In this document: positions 1 to 7,419 of the stretch, one piece after another | How positions within the stretch are numbered: the first letter of the stretch is position 1 | Layout of the letters: the number at the start of each line of letters is the position of its first letter | Assembly: GCF_017833255.1 (NCBI RefSeq) | Contig: NZ_JAFIBU010000001.1 | Location: forward strand, 1,922,001 to 1,986,000 | Length of the DNA: 64,000 nucleotides | Direction: 5' to 3' | Source: Paenibacillus sp. PvR098 | Lineage (GTDB): Bacteria; Bacillota; Bacilli; Paenibacillales; NBRC-103111 | Notes under the pieces: generated by a model | Seen by the model: only the letters and a program-made list of their open reading frames with translations | Database searches by the model: none | What the model was told of the DNA's origin: nothing | Made by a program: the position numbers and the translations under genes

Positions 1-35
1 TAATGAAATAGCCACCTTGTTTACGGTTAACTATA

Positions 36-118
36 TTCGGTAACCCGGCGATCATAGCTTCTTAAGCTTTAGATCCGTGGCTTTGCGTCTCCGACTTTCG
101 ACGGATTTGCCTTTATCT
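36..118 (-). ncRNA. Cyclic di-GMP-I (GEMM-I) riboswitch
   Basis: Read on the minus strand this region carries the hallmarks of the GEMM-I aptamer. There is a GGCAAA segment (about 114-105), a GAAA-capped hairpin (about 108-90), then GACGCAAAGCC (about 91-80) and the tetraloop-receptor side ending in GCCGGGTTACCG (about 50-39). GEMM-I RNAs bind c-di-GMP and control downstream genes. The regulated gene would start left of position 1, so its identity and the on/off sense cannot be seen. A perfect Spo0A-box-like TTTGTCGAA lies about 40 bp upstream (158-166). Two c-di-GMP enzymes are encoded elsewhere in the window. Confidence 0.85.
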
Positions 119-157
119 AATTATAGGACTTCAATCCTAATATCTAATATATCAGAT

Positions 158-166
158 TTTGTCGAA
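158..166 (+). promoter_or_regulatory. Candidate Spo0A box upstream of the c-di-GMP riboswitch
   Basis: TTTGTCGAA matches the Spo0A box consensus (TTTGTCRAA) exactly. It sits just upstream of the leftward riboswitch transcript, where a regulator of its promoter would bind. A single 9-mer can occur by chance in a window of this size. Confidence 0.3.
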
Positions 167-317
167 AAAATAAACACATTTTAGGTAATTATTGTATTTA
201 TTTTTTCGCCGAACAAAAGATCAAACATAAGGCCACAAAAATGGAGCCAGTATCGATGTGACATATTGTCAACTCATTCTGCCACATACACCGACTCTGA
301 AAAAATACCATATTTAG

Positions 318-503
318 CTAATTAATAGAACCTGAACTTTTTAGCCAGTTTTCAAATACTTGCTCATGCACTAAATATCTCCGTCCTAATTTTTTAGAAG
401 GAAATTGGCCGCTCTTAATGATCTCATAAGCCCGATCTCGCCCGATGCCCATTTTCCTCATGATGTCCTTCACACCCAACATGACTTTACCGTTATCCTC
501 CAT
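318..503 (-). CDS. Excisionase-family helix-turn-helix protein
   Basis: This 61-residue protein matches the excisionase/AlpA (HTH_17, MerR-like) DNA-binding family. It has a helix-turn-helix around residues 9-33 (VKDIMRKMGIGRDRAYEII) followed by the wing, where KKLGRRYLVHEQVFENWL is typical. Such proteins act as recombination directionality factors or small element-borne regulators. The ATG at 501-503 has a good AGAGAGGTG ribosome site 7-8 nt upstream. It lies in the presumed end of an integrated element, next to the GTCACA repeats, which fits a role in excision, but no partner integrase is in the window. Family assignment is firm; the exact role is inferred. Confidence 0.75.
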   Translation of the reverse strand: MEDNGKVMLGVKDIMRKMGIGRDRAYEIIKSGQFPSKKLGRRYLVHEQVFENWLKSSGSIN

Positions 504-610
504 GATTGTTCACCTCTCTTTGCTACGACATATGCTCGTTTTGAGTTGTCCTATTCCTAAATCGTCTTATGTTAAGTACACTATAGATCTACTTTGCATT
601 GAATATAGAC

Positions 611-640
611 AAAGGCACCCTCGGTTAGGAGAGTGCCTTT
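611..640. terminator. Terminator-like hairpin
   Basis: An 8-bp perfect outer stem (AAAGGCAC / GTGCCTTT) with further inner pairing around a short loop, flanked by A and T runs. It could act in either direction. It lies upstream of the excisionase-like gene and may end transcription entering from outside the element. Confidence 0.5.
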
Positions 641-707
641 ATACGTATCAGGAAGGGCAATACCGTCGCCCAGCGGTTTTTTATAATCCTTCTTTGATCA
701 CAATAGA

Positions 708-758
708 GTCACATCATTGGTCACAGGGTCACAAAAATAGTCACAAAAACGGGTCACT
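708..758. repeat. Cluster of five GTCAC(A) repeats
   Basis: GTCACA occurs at 708-713, 720-725, 728-733 and 740-745, and GTCACT at 753-758. Start-to-start spacings are 12, 8, 12 and 13 bp, close to one helical turn. All copies have the same orientation. Spaced same-strand repeats beside an excisionase-like gene resemble arm-type integrase or Xis binding sites near an element end. No coding gene is evident in 504-872, so the 369-bp gap holds only these repeats and the hairpin at 611-640. Confidence 0.5.
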
Positions 759-872
759 TTTAGTACTTTAAAAGAATCTCTAAGTAACTAGCAGTAAATA
801 AAGAATAGTGGCTAAACGCTTGTCCGACTCGGAATTTGCCGATTTGATAAGGGATTAGAATTGGGGTACATA

Positions 873-1007
873 TTAAATTATATTATGCGCTCCGCACATA
901 ATATAGCCTTTATCTGTAGTAACGACAAGCAGCGTTGTTTTGGGCAGCTTCACTTCGACCGCAAGTGCGGTGCGTCCTCCCAAATCCATCGGTTCCATTC
1001 GTATCAT
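873..1007 (-). pseudogene. yunC: YunC/DUF1805 family protein, 3'-truncated
   Basis: The ATG at 1005-1007 has an AGAGGAG ribosome site. The first 40 codons encode a clear DUF1805/YunC N-terminus (VEVKLPKTTLL, then KGYIMCGA). The family is about 100 residues, but here the reading frame leaves the conserved sequence right after GYIMCGA and stops four codons later. The remaining C-terminal half is not found in the window. The break coincides with an inverted repeat (879-905). I read this as a gene cut by insertion of the element to its left. It could be restored by excision if the other half lies beyond position 1, but that cannot be seen. The function of YunC is not well defined. Confidence 0.7.
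879..905. repeat. Inverted repeat at the yunC break (candidate attachment site)
   Basis: TATATTATG (879-887) and CATAATATA (897-905) are perfect 9-bp inverted arms around a 9-bp centre. The right arm lies in yunC codons for GYIM and the left arm in the sequence that replaces the rest of yunC. Imperfect dyads with a short asymmetric core are typical of serine recombinase sites. A hairpin unrelated to recombination is also possible. Confidence 0.4.
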
Positions 1008-1164
1008 AATAAGCACTCCTCTTAACAAGGGTATGCTGTCAGTATATGTATGTCCGGTTCCAAGCGTGCTTTGTCGGCATGTATCCAATAAGGACCTACT
1101 GCTTTCAAACCCGAAAAAGTGGTATAGTATAAATAAGTATTCCGAATTAAAAGAGGTGACGTCA

Positions 1165-1665
1165 ATGGAGAGAGATAATCCGCACAAGCGCAAGTTTTTG
1201 TTCAACGTGGACATCATGATTGAGGATGAAACCAATGGACGTGCCTTGGAAACGCTGTTGCATCTGTTAAATACGAAGCTTATAGAGGATTATCAAATTA
1301 AGCAAGGAGTGGAATTAGGTAAAAGAATCGAAGTGGCTTTGAACGGATCGGCGATCAAGAAAATCGAGATACCGACGGAGGCAAAGACAGCCCCTGCCCT
1401 GAATAAAAAGAACAGCAAAGCTGAAGAACCTTACCATCCGGAGAGCGACCCGCACAAGCATATCTGGGAACAAATGATGACATTTCAGCAAAACAATACC
1501 TTGATCCGCCTGTCCATCGTCAAAGGCAAGGGCATCAAGCTCAGCATGCCCTGTCGAATCATCAGCGTCGACCCGGCAAGCGGTAATTTGACAGTCTATC
1601 ATGTGGACGAGAAAAAAGTATATCTTCTCAAAATCAACGAAATCGACGATTATGTCATACATTAA
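1165..1665 (+). CDS. Conserved hypothetical protein (166 aa)
   Basis: The ATG at 1165 follows AAGAGGTGAC at good spacing, and upstream TATAGTATAAAT gives a plausible -10 region. I do not recognise a named family. The N-terminal half (residues 1-75) is mixed alpha/beta with an acidic stretch. A Lys/Ala/Pro-rich linker follows (about 75-100). The C-terminal part (about 110-166) reads like a small beta-rich domain, with IRLSIVKGKGIKLSMPCR then a VYHVDEKKVYLLKINEIDDY ending. No signal peptide or membrane segment is seen. It is divergent from the yunC fragment and converges on the GGDEF-EAL gene. Confidence 0.75.
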   Translation: MERDNPHKRKFLFNVDIMIEDETNGRALETLLHLLNTKLIEDYQIKQGVELGKRIEVALNGSAIKKIEIPTEAKTAPALNKKNSKAEEPYHPESDPHKHIWEQMMTFQQNNTLIRLSIVKGKGIKLSMPCRIISVDPASGNLTVYHVDEKKVYLLKINEIDDYVIH

Positions 1666-1675
1666 TGGTGAAATA

Positions 1676-1694
1676 CCGTCCGCTCAGGACGGTC
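1676..1694. terminator. Hairpin between convergent genes
   Basis: A perfect 7-bp stem (ACCGTCC / GGACGGT) with a 5-base loop lies between two convergent genes and overlaps the stop codon of the leftward one. The T tract is weak on both strands, so it is a moderate terminator candidate. Confidence 0.4.
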
Positions 1695-3627
1695 CTTCAT
1701 TTGCCTCAGACGCCGCTTGACGCTCCATGAGGCGTAACGCTTCGTCCGCAGACACCGGCCGACTGAAGAAGTAGCCTTGAATTTCATCGCACTGATTGCT
1801 TCGCAAAAATTCAAGCTGTTCCTCCGTCTCAACCCCTTCTGCGCTCACACGCAGGTTCAAGTGCTTCGTCATCGATATGATCGATGCTACAATCGCAGCG
1901 TCATTCGGATTGCTCACACACTCGCTGACGAAGGAGCGGTCGATCTTCAGCTTATCGATCGGCAGCTTTTTCAAGTAGCTAAACGAGCTGTACCCCGTCC
2001 CGAAATCATCGATACTGATGTTGACCCCGAGCTTTTTCATCTCATGAAGAAGTGTCGTGGCATGATCGATATCCATCGTGCTGCTTTCCGTAATCTCGAA
2101 CTCCAGTAAAGACGGATCAAGTCCGGTTTCGCAGAGCACTTCACTTACCTTAGCGTACAGATTATTCTGCATAAACTGCCTGGCAGACAAATTTACTGCA
2201 ACAGGAATCGGCGGCAGGCCAGCCTTTTGCCAAGCGGCGCTGAGCCTGCATGCCTCCCTAAGCACCCAATCCCCGATCGACACAATCAACCCACTTTCTT
2301 CGGCAAAGGGAATGAATTGACCGGGCAGGATCATTCCGCGTTCCGGATGCATCCATCGGATTAAAGCTTCGAAGCCGATAATTCGTCCGGACACGACATT
2401 CATCTGCGGCTGAAAATGAAGGATCAGCTCCTTTCTTGCTATAGCCCTTCTCAATTCACTGTCCAATGTCAGACGCTGTAAGGAAAGCGATTTCATTTCA
2501 TGATTGTAAATTTGGTAATTGTTCTTACCTTTTTCCTTGGCGCAGGACAAAGCAAGATCGGCGCATTTCATCAGCGCACCGGTATCTTGAGTCTCTGTAT
2601 TCATAATAGCAATACCGACGCTTGCCGTGATATGCAGTTGGTATTGCTCCAGCATAAAGGGCTCATCCAAAAGATGAGTCACTTTGCGCGCCATTTTCTC
2701 CACTTGTTCCGCTGTCCCGGCCGAGCTCAGTCCGGACAAAAACAAAACAAACTCGTCACCTTCCGTTCGCGCCAAAAAATCGTTATCTGTCAAGCACCTC
2801 GTAAACCGTTCCGCCACCTGTACAAGCAGCATATCGCCATAATCGTGCCCAAAGTTGTCATTGATGATTTTGAACCGGTCAATATCAATAAAGAAGACAG
2901 CCAGCTTACCTCCATGGCGTGTAGAAGAAGCCGATGCTACGCTCAAATGCTGCATAAACAGCCGCCGGTTCGGTAGCCCAGTCAAGTCATCATAATAAGC
3001 CAGGTATCGGATTTGATCCTCCGCCCGTTTGGAGGCCGAGAAATCTTGGCAAATGACGATTGATCCCGTCGTTTGCTCTTCTTGATCTTTAATGGGTACG
3101 GACGTCCCGTGCAGTTCTAACGGATAACCCTTTTTATGTAGTATGGATATGCTGTAGGAAGGAGACTCTACTTTAAACACATCGGCAAAATGTTTGGCAA
3201 CCTTACCTGTTTGATCCTCCGGCAGGATCGTCAGATAGTGCCGTCCTGCGAGCTCCTCTTCCGAATAGCCCAGCACTCTTACCGCGGCTGCATTCACCTT
3301 CACTATACGGCCATGCCGATCCATAATCGCAGCCGGATTCGGATTATGGTAGAACAATGCATGAAGCACATTCCCACTTTCGATTAACTGCTCTTCCATT
3401 CGCGTTCGCTCGTCATTCACAAACTGTTGGAACCGTTCGAGCGATAAACCGCGCCGCCATAAATATATGACCAGAAGCACAGACACACCGGAAAATGCCC
3501 ATAATATAGATTCAGGCATCCACATGGACACAAGCAAACAGAAAGTGATATACCCGTATACGAGGAGTGAAACAAGAGGTTTATTCTTGGTTTGATCCGT
3601 TCTTACGGAATCGGTCGTCTTATTCAT
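1684..3627 (-). CDS. Membrane PAS-GGDEF-EAL cyclic di-GMP protein
   Basis: A 647-residue protein predicted to turn over c-di-GMP at the membrane. Two hydrophobic helices lie near residues 20-60. A PAS domain (about 85-200) is followed by GGDEF (about 205-370) and EAL (about 385-630). The EAL part keeps EALIRW, DDFGTGYSS and the AEGVET glutamate, so phosphodiesterase activity is likely. The cyclase motif reads TEGDEF instead of GGDEF, so cyclase activity is doubtful and the domain may be a GTP-sensing regulator. I chose the ATG at 3627 because AAAGGAGG sits 9 nt before it; the earlier in-frame GTG overlaps that site. It is monocistronic. Confidence 0.92.
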   Translation of the reverse strand: MNKTTDSVRTDQTKNKPLVSLLVYGYITFCLLVSMWMPESILWAFSGVSVLLVIYLWRRGLSLERFQQFVNDERTRMEEQLIESGNVLHALFYHNPNPAAIMDRHGRIVKVNAAAVRVLGYSEEELAGRHYLTILPEDQTGKVAKHFADVFKVESPSYSISILHKKGYPLELHGTSVPIKDQEEQTTGSIVICQDFSASKRAEDQIRYLAYYDDLTGLPNRRLFMQHLSVASASSTRHGGKLAVFFIDIDRFKIINDNFGHDYGDMLLVQVAERFTRCLTDNDFLARTEGDEFVLFLSGLSSAGTAEQVEKMARKVTHLLDEPFMLEQYQLHITASVGIAIMNTETQDTGALMKCADLALSCAKEKGKNNYQIYNHEMKSLSLQRLTLDSELRRAIARKELILHFQPQMNVVSGRIIGFEALIRWMHPERGMILPGQFIPFAEESGLIVSIGDWVLREACRLSAAWQKAGLPPIPVAVNLSARQFMQNNLYAKVSEVLCETGLDPSLLEFEITESSTMDIDHATTLLHEMKKLGVNISIDDFGTGYSSFSYLKKLPIDKLKIDRSFVSECVSNPNDAAIVASIISMTKHLNLRVSAEGVETEEQLEFLRSNQCDEIQGYFFSRPVSADEALRLMERQAASEANEGPS

Positions 3628-3728
3628 AACTGTCAGCCTCCTTTGCACCCTGCCTCCTCTTTAATAATCTTCCACACAAATCGACCTTTTCCTCCTTATT
3701 CCGGCATGAAATACTAATTAGATGATTA

Positions 3729-3767
3729 AAAGAAGAGACCGCCCGGTGTACCGGACGGTCTCTTCTG
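3729..3767 (-). terminator. Rho-independent terminator of the DUF423 gene
   Basis: A long stem (AGAAGAGACCG...CCGG / CCGG...CGGTCTCTTCT, one mismatch) with a 4-base loop, followed on the minus strand by TTTTAATC. It lies 10-50 bp past the DUF423 stop codon. Confidence 0.85.
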
Positions 3768-3777
3768 AGCTGAACCA

Positions 3778-4158
3778 TTAGTTAGACGAGCTTTTCCAAG
3801 CTGCGAGCGCCAGCGACAGCCAGCCGAATATAAATGCGATGCCGCCAATCGGCGTAATGGCCCCAAGCACAGTAATTCCCGTTATACTCAGAACATAGAG
3901 GCTGCCTGAAAACACGATGATACCGATCAGCATGGACCATCCTGCCCGGCGTAGATGTCCGCTTGCCGGCAGTATCGAAGCACAGAGACCTACAGCAATC
4001 AGACCCAGTGAGTGCATCATTTGATATTGCACGCCAGTCTGGTAATTCGCCAGCATGCCTGGCGTCAGCCATTCTTTCAGCGCATGCGCACCGAAAGCCC
4101 CAAATGCGACGGACAGCAGTGCGCAGATGCTGCCGATGGCGACAAACACTCTATTCAT
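3778..4158 (-). CDS. ywdK: DUF423 family membrane protein (YwdK-like)
   Basis: A 126-residue protein with four hydrophobic helices. It has the DUF423 signature: an N-terminal FGAFGAHAL motif, then YQMMHSLGL and a GGIAFIFGWLSLA C-terminal helix. The family occurs widely in bacteria as a small integral membrane protein without an assigned biochemical role. The ATG has a GGGGAGAATGG ribosome site. A strong terminator follows. Confidence 0.88.
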   Translation of the reverse strand: MNRVFVAIGSICALLSVAFGAFGAHALKEWLTPGMLANYQTGVQYQMMHSLGLIAVGLCASILPASGHLRRAGWSMLIGIIVFSGSLYVLSITGITVLGAITPIGGIAFIFGWLSLALAAWKSSSN

Positions 4159-4196
4159 ACTCCATTCTCCCCCATTCTTCCAACCTTCCCATGTTC

Positions 4197-4499
4197 CTAT
4201 GCAAACTGTCCAACGTCATGCTGGCCGATAATCAAAGTGACAGGCTCAAGGAATACACGGGTGGACGTCGGATTCGCAATCAGATCGACCTCGACGTCAA
4301 TGACCTTGAAGCGTTCGCGTCTGCCTTCCCTTTTATCATGCACCACTTCAAATTCTTTAAGTCCCAGCGGATACGAAACAACGGAAAATCCAACAGACAG
4401 CAGCGACGTTTCATATTCTCCATGGCTGAACAAAACCTCTGCCATAATTTCATCATTCATATCTACAATCTTGGCCATTTGGCAAATGATATACTTCAT
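4197..4499 (-). CDS. Hypothetical protein (100 aa)
   Basis: A strong GGAGGAGG site precedes the ATG at good spacing, so expression is likely. The protein begins KYIICQMAKIVDMNDEIMAEVLF and is acidic, with alternating beta-like segments and no membrane helix or signal. It resembles no family I can name. It is followed after 38 bp by the DUF423 gene and could be cotranscribed with it. Confidence 0.65.
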   Translation of the reverse strand: MKYIICQMAKIVDMNDEIMAEVLFSHGEYETSLLSVGFSVVSYPLGLKEFEVVHDKREGRRERFKVIDVEVDLIANPTSTRVFLEPVTLIIGQHDVGQFA

Positions 4500-4730
4500 T
4501 AAATGTCCTCCTCCGATTAAAGGGTACCTCCTTAGGCCGACTCATGAATTTCGTACCCCGAATACATGTAGTGATTCAACATCCGATCCATACATTCCTC
4601 TTTTTTCAACAGGAATAGACATTTTTTTCTATAGTCACGGTAAAATCATTGCCCGCCTTCATCCTCAGCGGTGGCAAAAAGAAACGCTTCGTCATAATAT
4701 GCATCATCCAAGCCTTAGGAGATGAATGCT

Positions 4731-4934
4731 ATGAGCAAAAACAAAAAAGCCAAAAAGAAGATCCAATCCTCCATTGATAAAAATCAATTCAATATGAAGG
4801 TCGTGACCTCGGATGTTTGCGCGCGCTGCCTCAAATGCGAAAGGGGACGTCAATATTTACAAAACATGTCTCTGCCCGGCGCCGTGGGCAAAGGCGTTCC
4901 TTGTATGCTGACCAGAGGAAAAGCTTACGGCTGA
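4731..4934 (+). CDS. Small cysteine-motif protein (putative zinc binding)
   Basis: A 67-residue basic protein starting SKNKKAKKKIQSS. It contains VCARCLKCERG, a C-x2-C-x2-C cluster with a fourth Cys near the C-terminus (GVPCML), which suggests metal binding. The ATG at 4731 is favoured because AGGAG lies 9 nt upstream; an in-frame ATG at 4722 is too close to it. No named family is recognised. A rho-independent terminator follows at 4992-5030. Confidence 0.65.
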   Translation: MSKNKKAKKKIQSSIDKNQFNMKVVTSDVCARCLKCERGRQYLQNMSLPGAVGKGVPCMLTRGKAYG

Positions 4935-4991
4935 CCTGTCGATTAGTGCAATCCGACTCGGAAAAATTCAAATCAGTATGGCGTACCCTGA

Positions 4992-5030
4992 TAAAGCCAG
5001 GCGGCAACAAGCTGCTGGCTTTTTTCTTTG
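4992..5030 (+). terminator. Rho-independent terminator after the small Cys protein
   Basis: An AAAGCCAG / CTGGCTTT stem enclosing a GCGGC...GCTG inner segment is followed by TTTTTTC on the plus strand. The 305-bp gap 4935-5239 otherwise holds only this and the leftward terminator at 5162-5214. Confidence 0.75.
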
Positions 5031-5161
5031 GAGAAAGTAAAACTCGGGCATGAACCACCTACCAAATCAATATAATGTTCGAGTCATGAATAACGGTCGG
5101 TTGATCGATGAGTAAACAACTGGTAAGTGGATTTCAGGCGTGAGGAAGCAGGTAGGCATAA

Positions 5162-5214
5162 TAAAAAAACGAGCCAGCCCTTGGTCATTTTTTTCATGAC
5201 GTTTGGGCTAGCTC
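5162..5214 (-). terminator. Rho-independent terminator of the tct-prpD operon
   Basis: On the minus strand GAGCTAGCCC pairs with GGGCTGGCTC, with an inner GTCAT/ATGAC stem, and is followed by GTTTTTTTAT. It lies 26 bp past the MmgE/PrpD stop codon and ends the leftward operon. Confidence 0.88.
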
Positions 5215-5239
5215 TTCCATGATCAGAACTTACATGAAA

Positions 5240-6583
5240 CTATGCGGACACTTTCGATTTGGTGCAATAAGGAATGATTTCATTAATATCGGCTATCGAA
5301 TCAAGGTCATAGAGCTTTTGAATAATGGCTTCTGTATTTTCACTTCCCAGGATCCCCGTCACTAATTTTTTAAATTTGTTGCAGAGCATGTCATCTGTCA
5401 TCGGATTTTCAATACTGCCTGTAGCATGCTGCACTCGATACTCAATCACTTTTCCGTCAACGGTGGTAAGCTTCGCTAAACACTCGTCCTCTTCGAAGGA
5501 TTCATCGACAACCGGTTTGATTTTACTTCTAAAGTCAACTGTCCGTGGATCCAGCACTTTGGAGTCGTGATATTGTTCTTCGCTGGCATCGCCATCCAGG
5601 AAAGCAATAGACCCTGTGTGGTAAATACTGAACTTACCTTCCAAGCCGGTTTTAGGCTCCGGTTTACCTGTAAGCTCAAGAACGTACTGGTTGACTGTAA
5701 TTTCGATTTCTTTGACCTGCGATGGATCTGTTACTTCTTTCCCTAGGGCAATACACGCGTCAATGGCTGGGTGTAGAACGATCCCGCAGGCATAAGGCTT
5801 AAATGCATTTTTAAGCGTTTCCCATTGGGTCCCCCATGCAATGTTGACCTTCTCCAGATCATGTTCCGGTGCCAGTACATTGGCAAATCCTCTTTTGGCC
5901 TCAAGAACCTGCTTGGAGCTGGTAAATCCTTTTTGTGCCAATAACGCAGCTAATAATCCATTCTCTGCCGCTTTACCGGGATGAAAAGGCTTGGTCATGG
6001 TTCCAAACATTTCACGCAACCCGAACGCTTGTGTTCCTGCGATTCCCAGAGCATAAATCAGCTGCTCCTCATTTAATTCCAACAAAATACCTGCTGCGAT
6101 AGCAGCGCCGAACACGCCGGCCGTACTCGTGATATGCCATCCCAACTGATAATGACTTGGATAAACAGCATTGCTGATTCGCAGTTCCGCTTCTACTCCA
6201 AGAATGAAGGCTCGCAATACTTGCTTGCCGCTCAAGCCGAATTTTTCCGCAAGCGCAAAACAAACAGGAGCAACGGGTCCGCTAGGGTGATGAATCGTAT
6301 CCAAATGGGTATCATCGTAATCAAAAATATGAGAGCTCATCCCATTAATCAAGCTGGACATTAATAAATCCGCCTTCTCTTCCCTACCAAGAATAGACAC
6401 TTGTTCACTGGACTGGAGGTCTTCCTTTAAGCTTAACAGCATGTCTACAGAAGGATGATAAGCCGCACCAACGGCAACTCCCATCCAATTCAGAATACTT
6501 TTCTTTGCATGAAGAACGACATCCTGGGGAATATCTTCCCATTTTGTATTTAAGCAGTTCTGTACAAGTGTTTGTGTAATCAT
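5240..6583 (-). CDS. MmgE/PrpD family protein
   Basis: A 447-residue member of the MmgE/PrpD family, which includes 2-methylcitrate dehydratase and related dehydratases or isomerases of branched carboxylates. Family features include the N-terminal helical domain with ILNWMGVAVGAA, the FDYDDTH motif (about residue 87), GWHITSTAGVFGAA and the KPFHPGKAAENG segment. The ATG has an AGGGAGAG site. It is the last gene of a leftward operon behind a GntR regulator and a tripartite carboxylate transporter. That suggests it acts on the imported acid rather than in the propionate cycle; no prpB/prpC partners are present. Confidence 0.9.
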   Translation of the reverse strand: MITQTLVQNCLNTKWEDIPQDVVLHAKKSILNWMGVAVGAAYHPSVDMLLSLKEDLQSSEQVSILGREEKADLLMSSLINGMSSHIFDYDDTHLDTIHHPSGPVAPVCFALAEKFGLSGKQVLRAFILGVEAELRISNAVYPSHYQLGWHITSTAGVFGAAIAAGILLELNEEQLIYALGIAGTQAFGLREMFGTMTKPFHPGKAAENGLLAALLAQKGFTSSKQVLEAKRGFANVLAPEHDLEKVNIAWGTQWETLKNAFKPYACGIVLHPAIDACIALGKEVTDPSQVKEIEITVNQYVLELTGKPEPKTGLEGKFSIYHTGSIAFLDGDASEEQYHDSKVLDPRTVDFRSKIKPVVDESFEEDECLAKLTTVDGKVIEYRVQHATGSIENPMTDDMLCNKFKKLVTGILGSENTEAIIQKLYDLDSIADINEIIPYCTKSKVSA

Positions 6584-6639
6584 TTTATTCTCTCCCTATC
6601 GTTTATATTATTATGAATGAATCCCATAAAAGGGGGATA

Positions 6640-7419
6640 TCACTGGGTGTGGCTGTCGAGTTGTTTGATGGCATTGGCATACGCATTCCGGATATGGAAT
6701 TTAGCCGTCACCTCTGCTAATTCCGAATCTCCGCTCTCAATGGCATTTAATATCAACCAATGCTCCTTCAGGTTTTCTACAGGTCTCCCGCTTTGCGAAA
6801 GTGATTTTGCCATAAAAATGGTGATATGGGACTGCAGCGTTTGCAGGCTGTTAATTAAATAAACATTTTCTGATCCCAAGGCAATTCCCATATGAAATTG
6901 CTGATTAATTTGGGATAGCATAGCTATATTACCTTGATCCGCAGCCTGTTCAGCTTGCTCAAGTAACAATCGAAGGTTTTGATTAGCTGCTTGGTTTTGG
7001 CATTGGGACAGCAAGCGGGCACCTAAGCCCTCCAGCATCTCTCGAACTTGATATAATTGACGTATTTTTTCATGGGAGAAGGAAATGACTCTGACGCCTC
7101 GATGAGGCTCATATTGCACTAATCCTTCTTTTTCCAGCTTACGAAAGGCTTCACGAATAGGGGTACGGCTGACTCCAAGGAGATTGCCTAACTCACGTTC
7201 TGAAAGGATTTTCTCAGAATGGAAGTCCCCTCTTTTAATCGCATCAAAGATATACTCATACACTCCATCCACTTTCGTGTTTAACTCTTCAACCAATGGT
7301 AAAATCCTCCCACTCAAATGTGTTGTTGTTTTCATTTTCTCATGTTTTCTCAGTTTTTCAACTTCGTCTCTATGAGAGGGAGATGCATTCATAGGTATAG
7401 CTTTGCTTTCCTGCATCAT
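6640..7419 (-). CDS. GntR family regulator (FCD/FadR subfamily)
   Basis: A 259-residue regulator. The winged helix-turn-helix lies at about residues 52-115 (LSERELGNLLGVSRTPIREAFRKL) and the all-helical FCD ligand domain at about 125-250, with likely metal-binding histidines in FHMGIA, EHWLIL and KFHIRNA. FCD regulators usually bind small carboxylates, matching the transporter next to it. The ATG follows the tctA stop directly (TAAATG), implying translational coupling, though an internal start remains possible. Three TGGTATACCA-type palindromes before the operon are its probable operators. Confidence 0.92.
   Translation of the reverse strand: MMQESKAIPMNASPSHRDEVEKLRKHEKMKTTTHLSGRILPLVEELNTKVDGVYEYIFDAIKRGDFHSEKILSERELGNLLGVSRTPIREAFRKLEKEGLVQYEPHRGVRVISFSHEKIRQLYQVREMLEGLGARLLSQCQNQAANQNLRLLLEQAEQAADQGNIAMLSQINQQFHMGIALGSENVYLINSLQTLQSHITIFMAKSLSQSGRPVENLKEHWLILNAIESGDSELAEVTAKFHIRNAYANAIKQLDSHTQ

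Larger units (their letters stand above)
1..890. mobile_element. End of an integrated element abutting truncated yunC (partial)
   Basis: This stretch separates the window edge from a yunC/DUF1805 gene that loses its conserved sequence at about 887. It holds a c-di-GMP riboswitch reading off the left edge, an excisionase-like gene (318-503), a terminator-like hairpin (611-640) and five GTCAC repeats (708-758). The combination of a truncated housekeeping-type gene, an excisionase-type protein and clustered repeats suggests the terminal part of an integrative element. No integrase is visible because the element continues to the left. The exact boundary is inferred from where the yunC similarity ends. 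Confidence 0.45.

Noticed and set aside
708..758. The GTCACA repeats as a CRISPR array
   Set aside because: Repeats are only 6 bp with gaps of 2-7 bp; there are no spacers of CRISPR length and no cas genes.
445..771. A 108-codon rightward frame opposite the excisionase-like gene
   Set aside because: It overlaps the better supported gene, runs through a terminator-like hairpin and repeats, and has no credible protein features.
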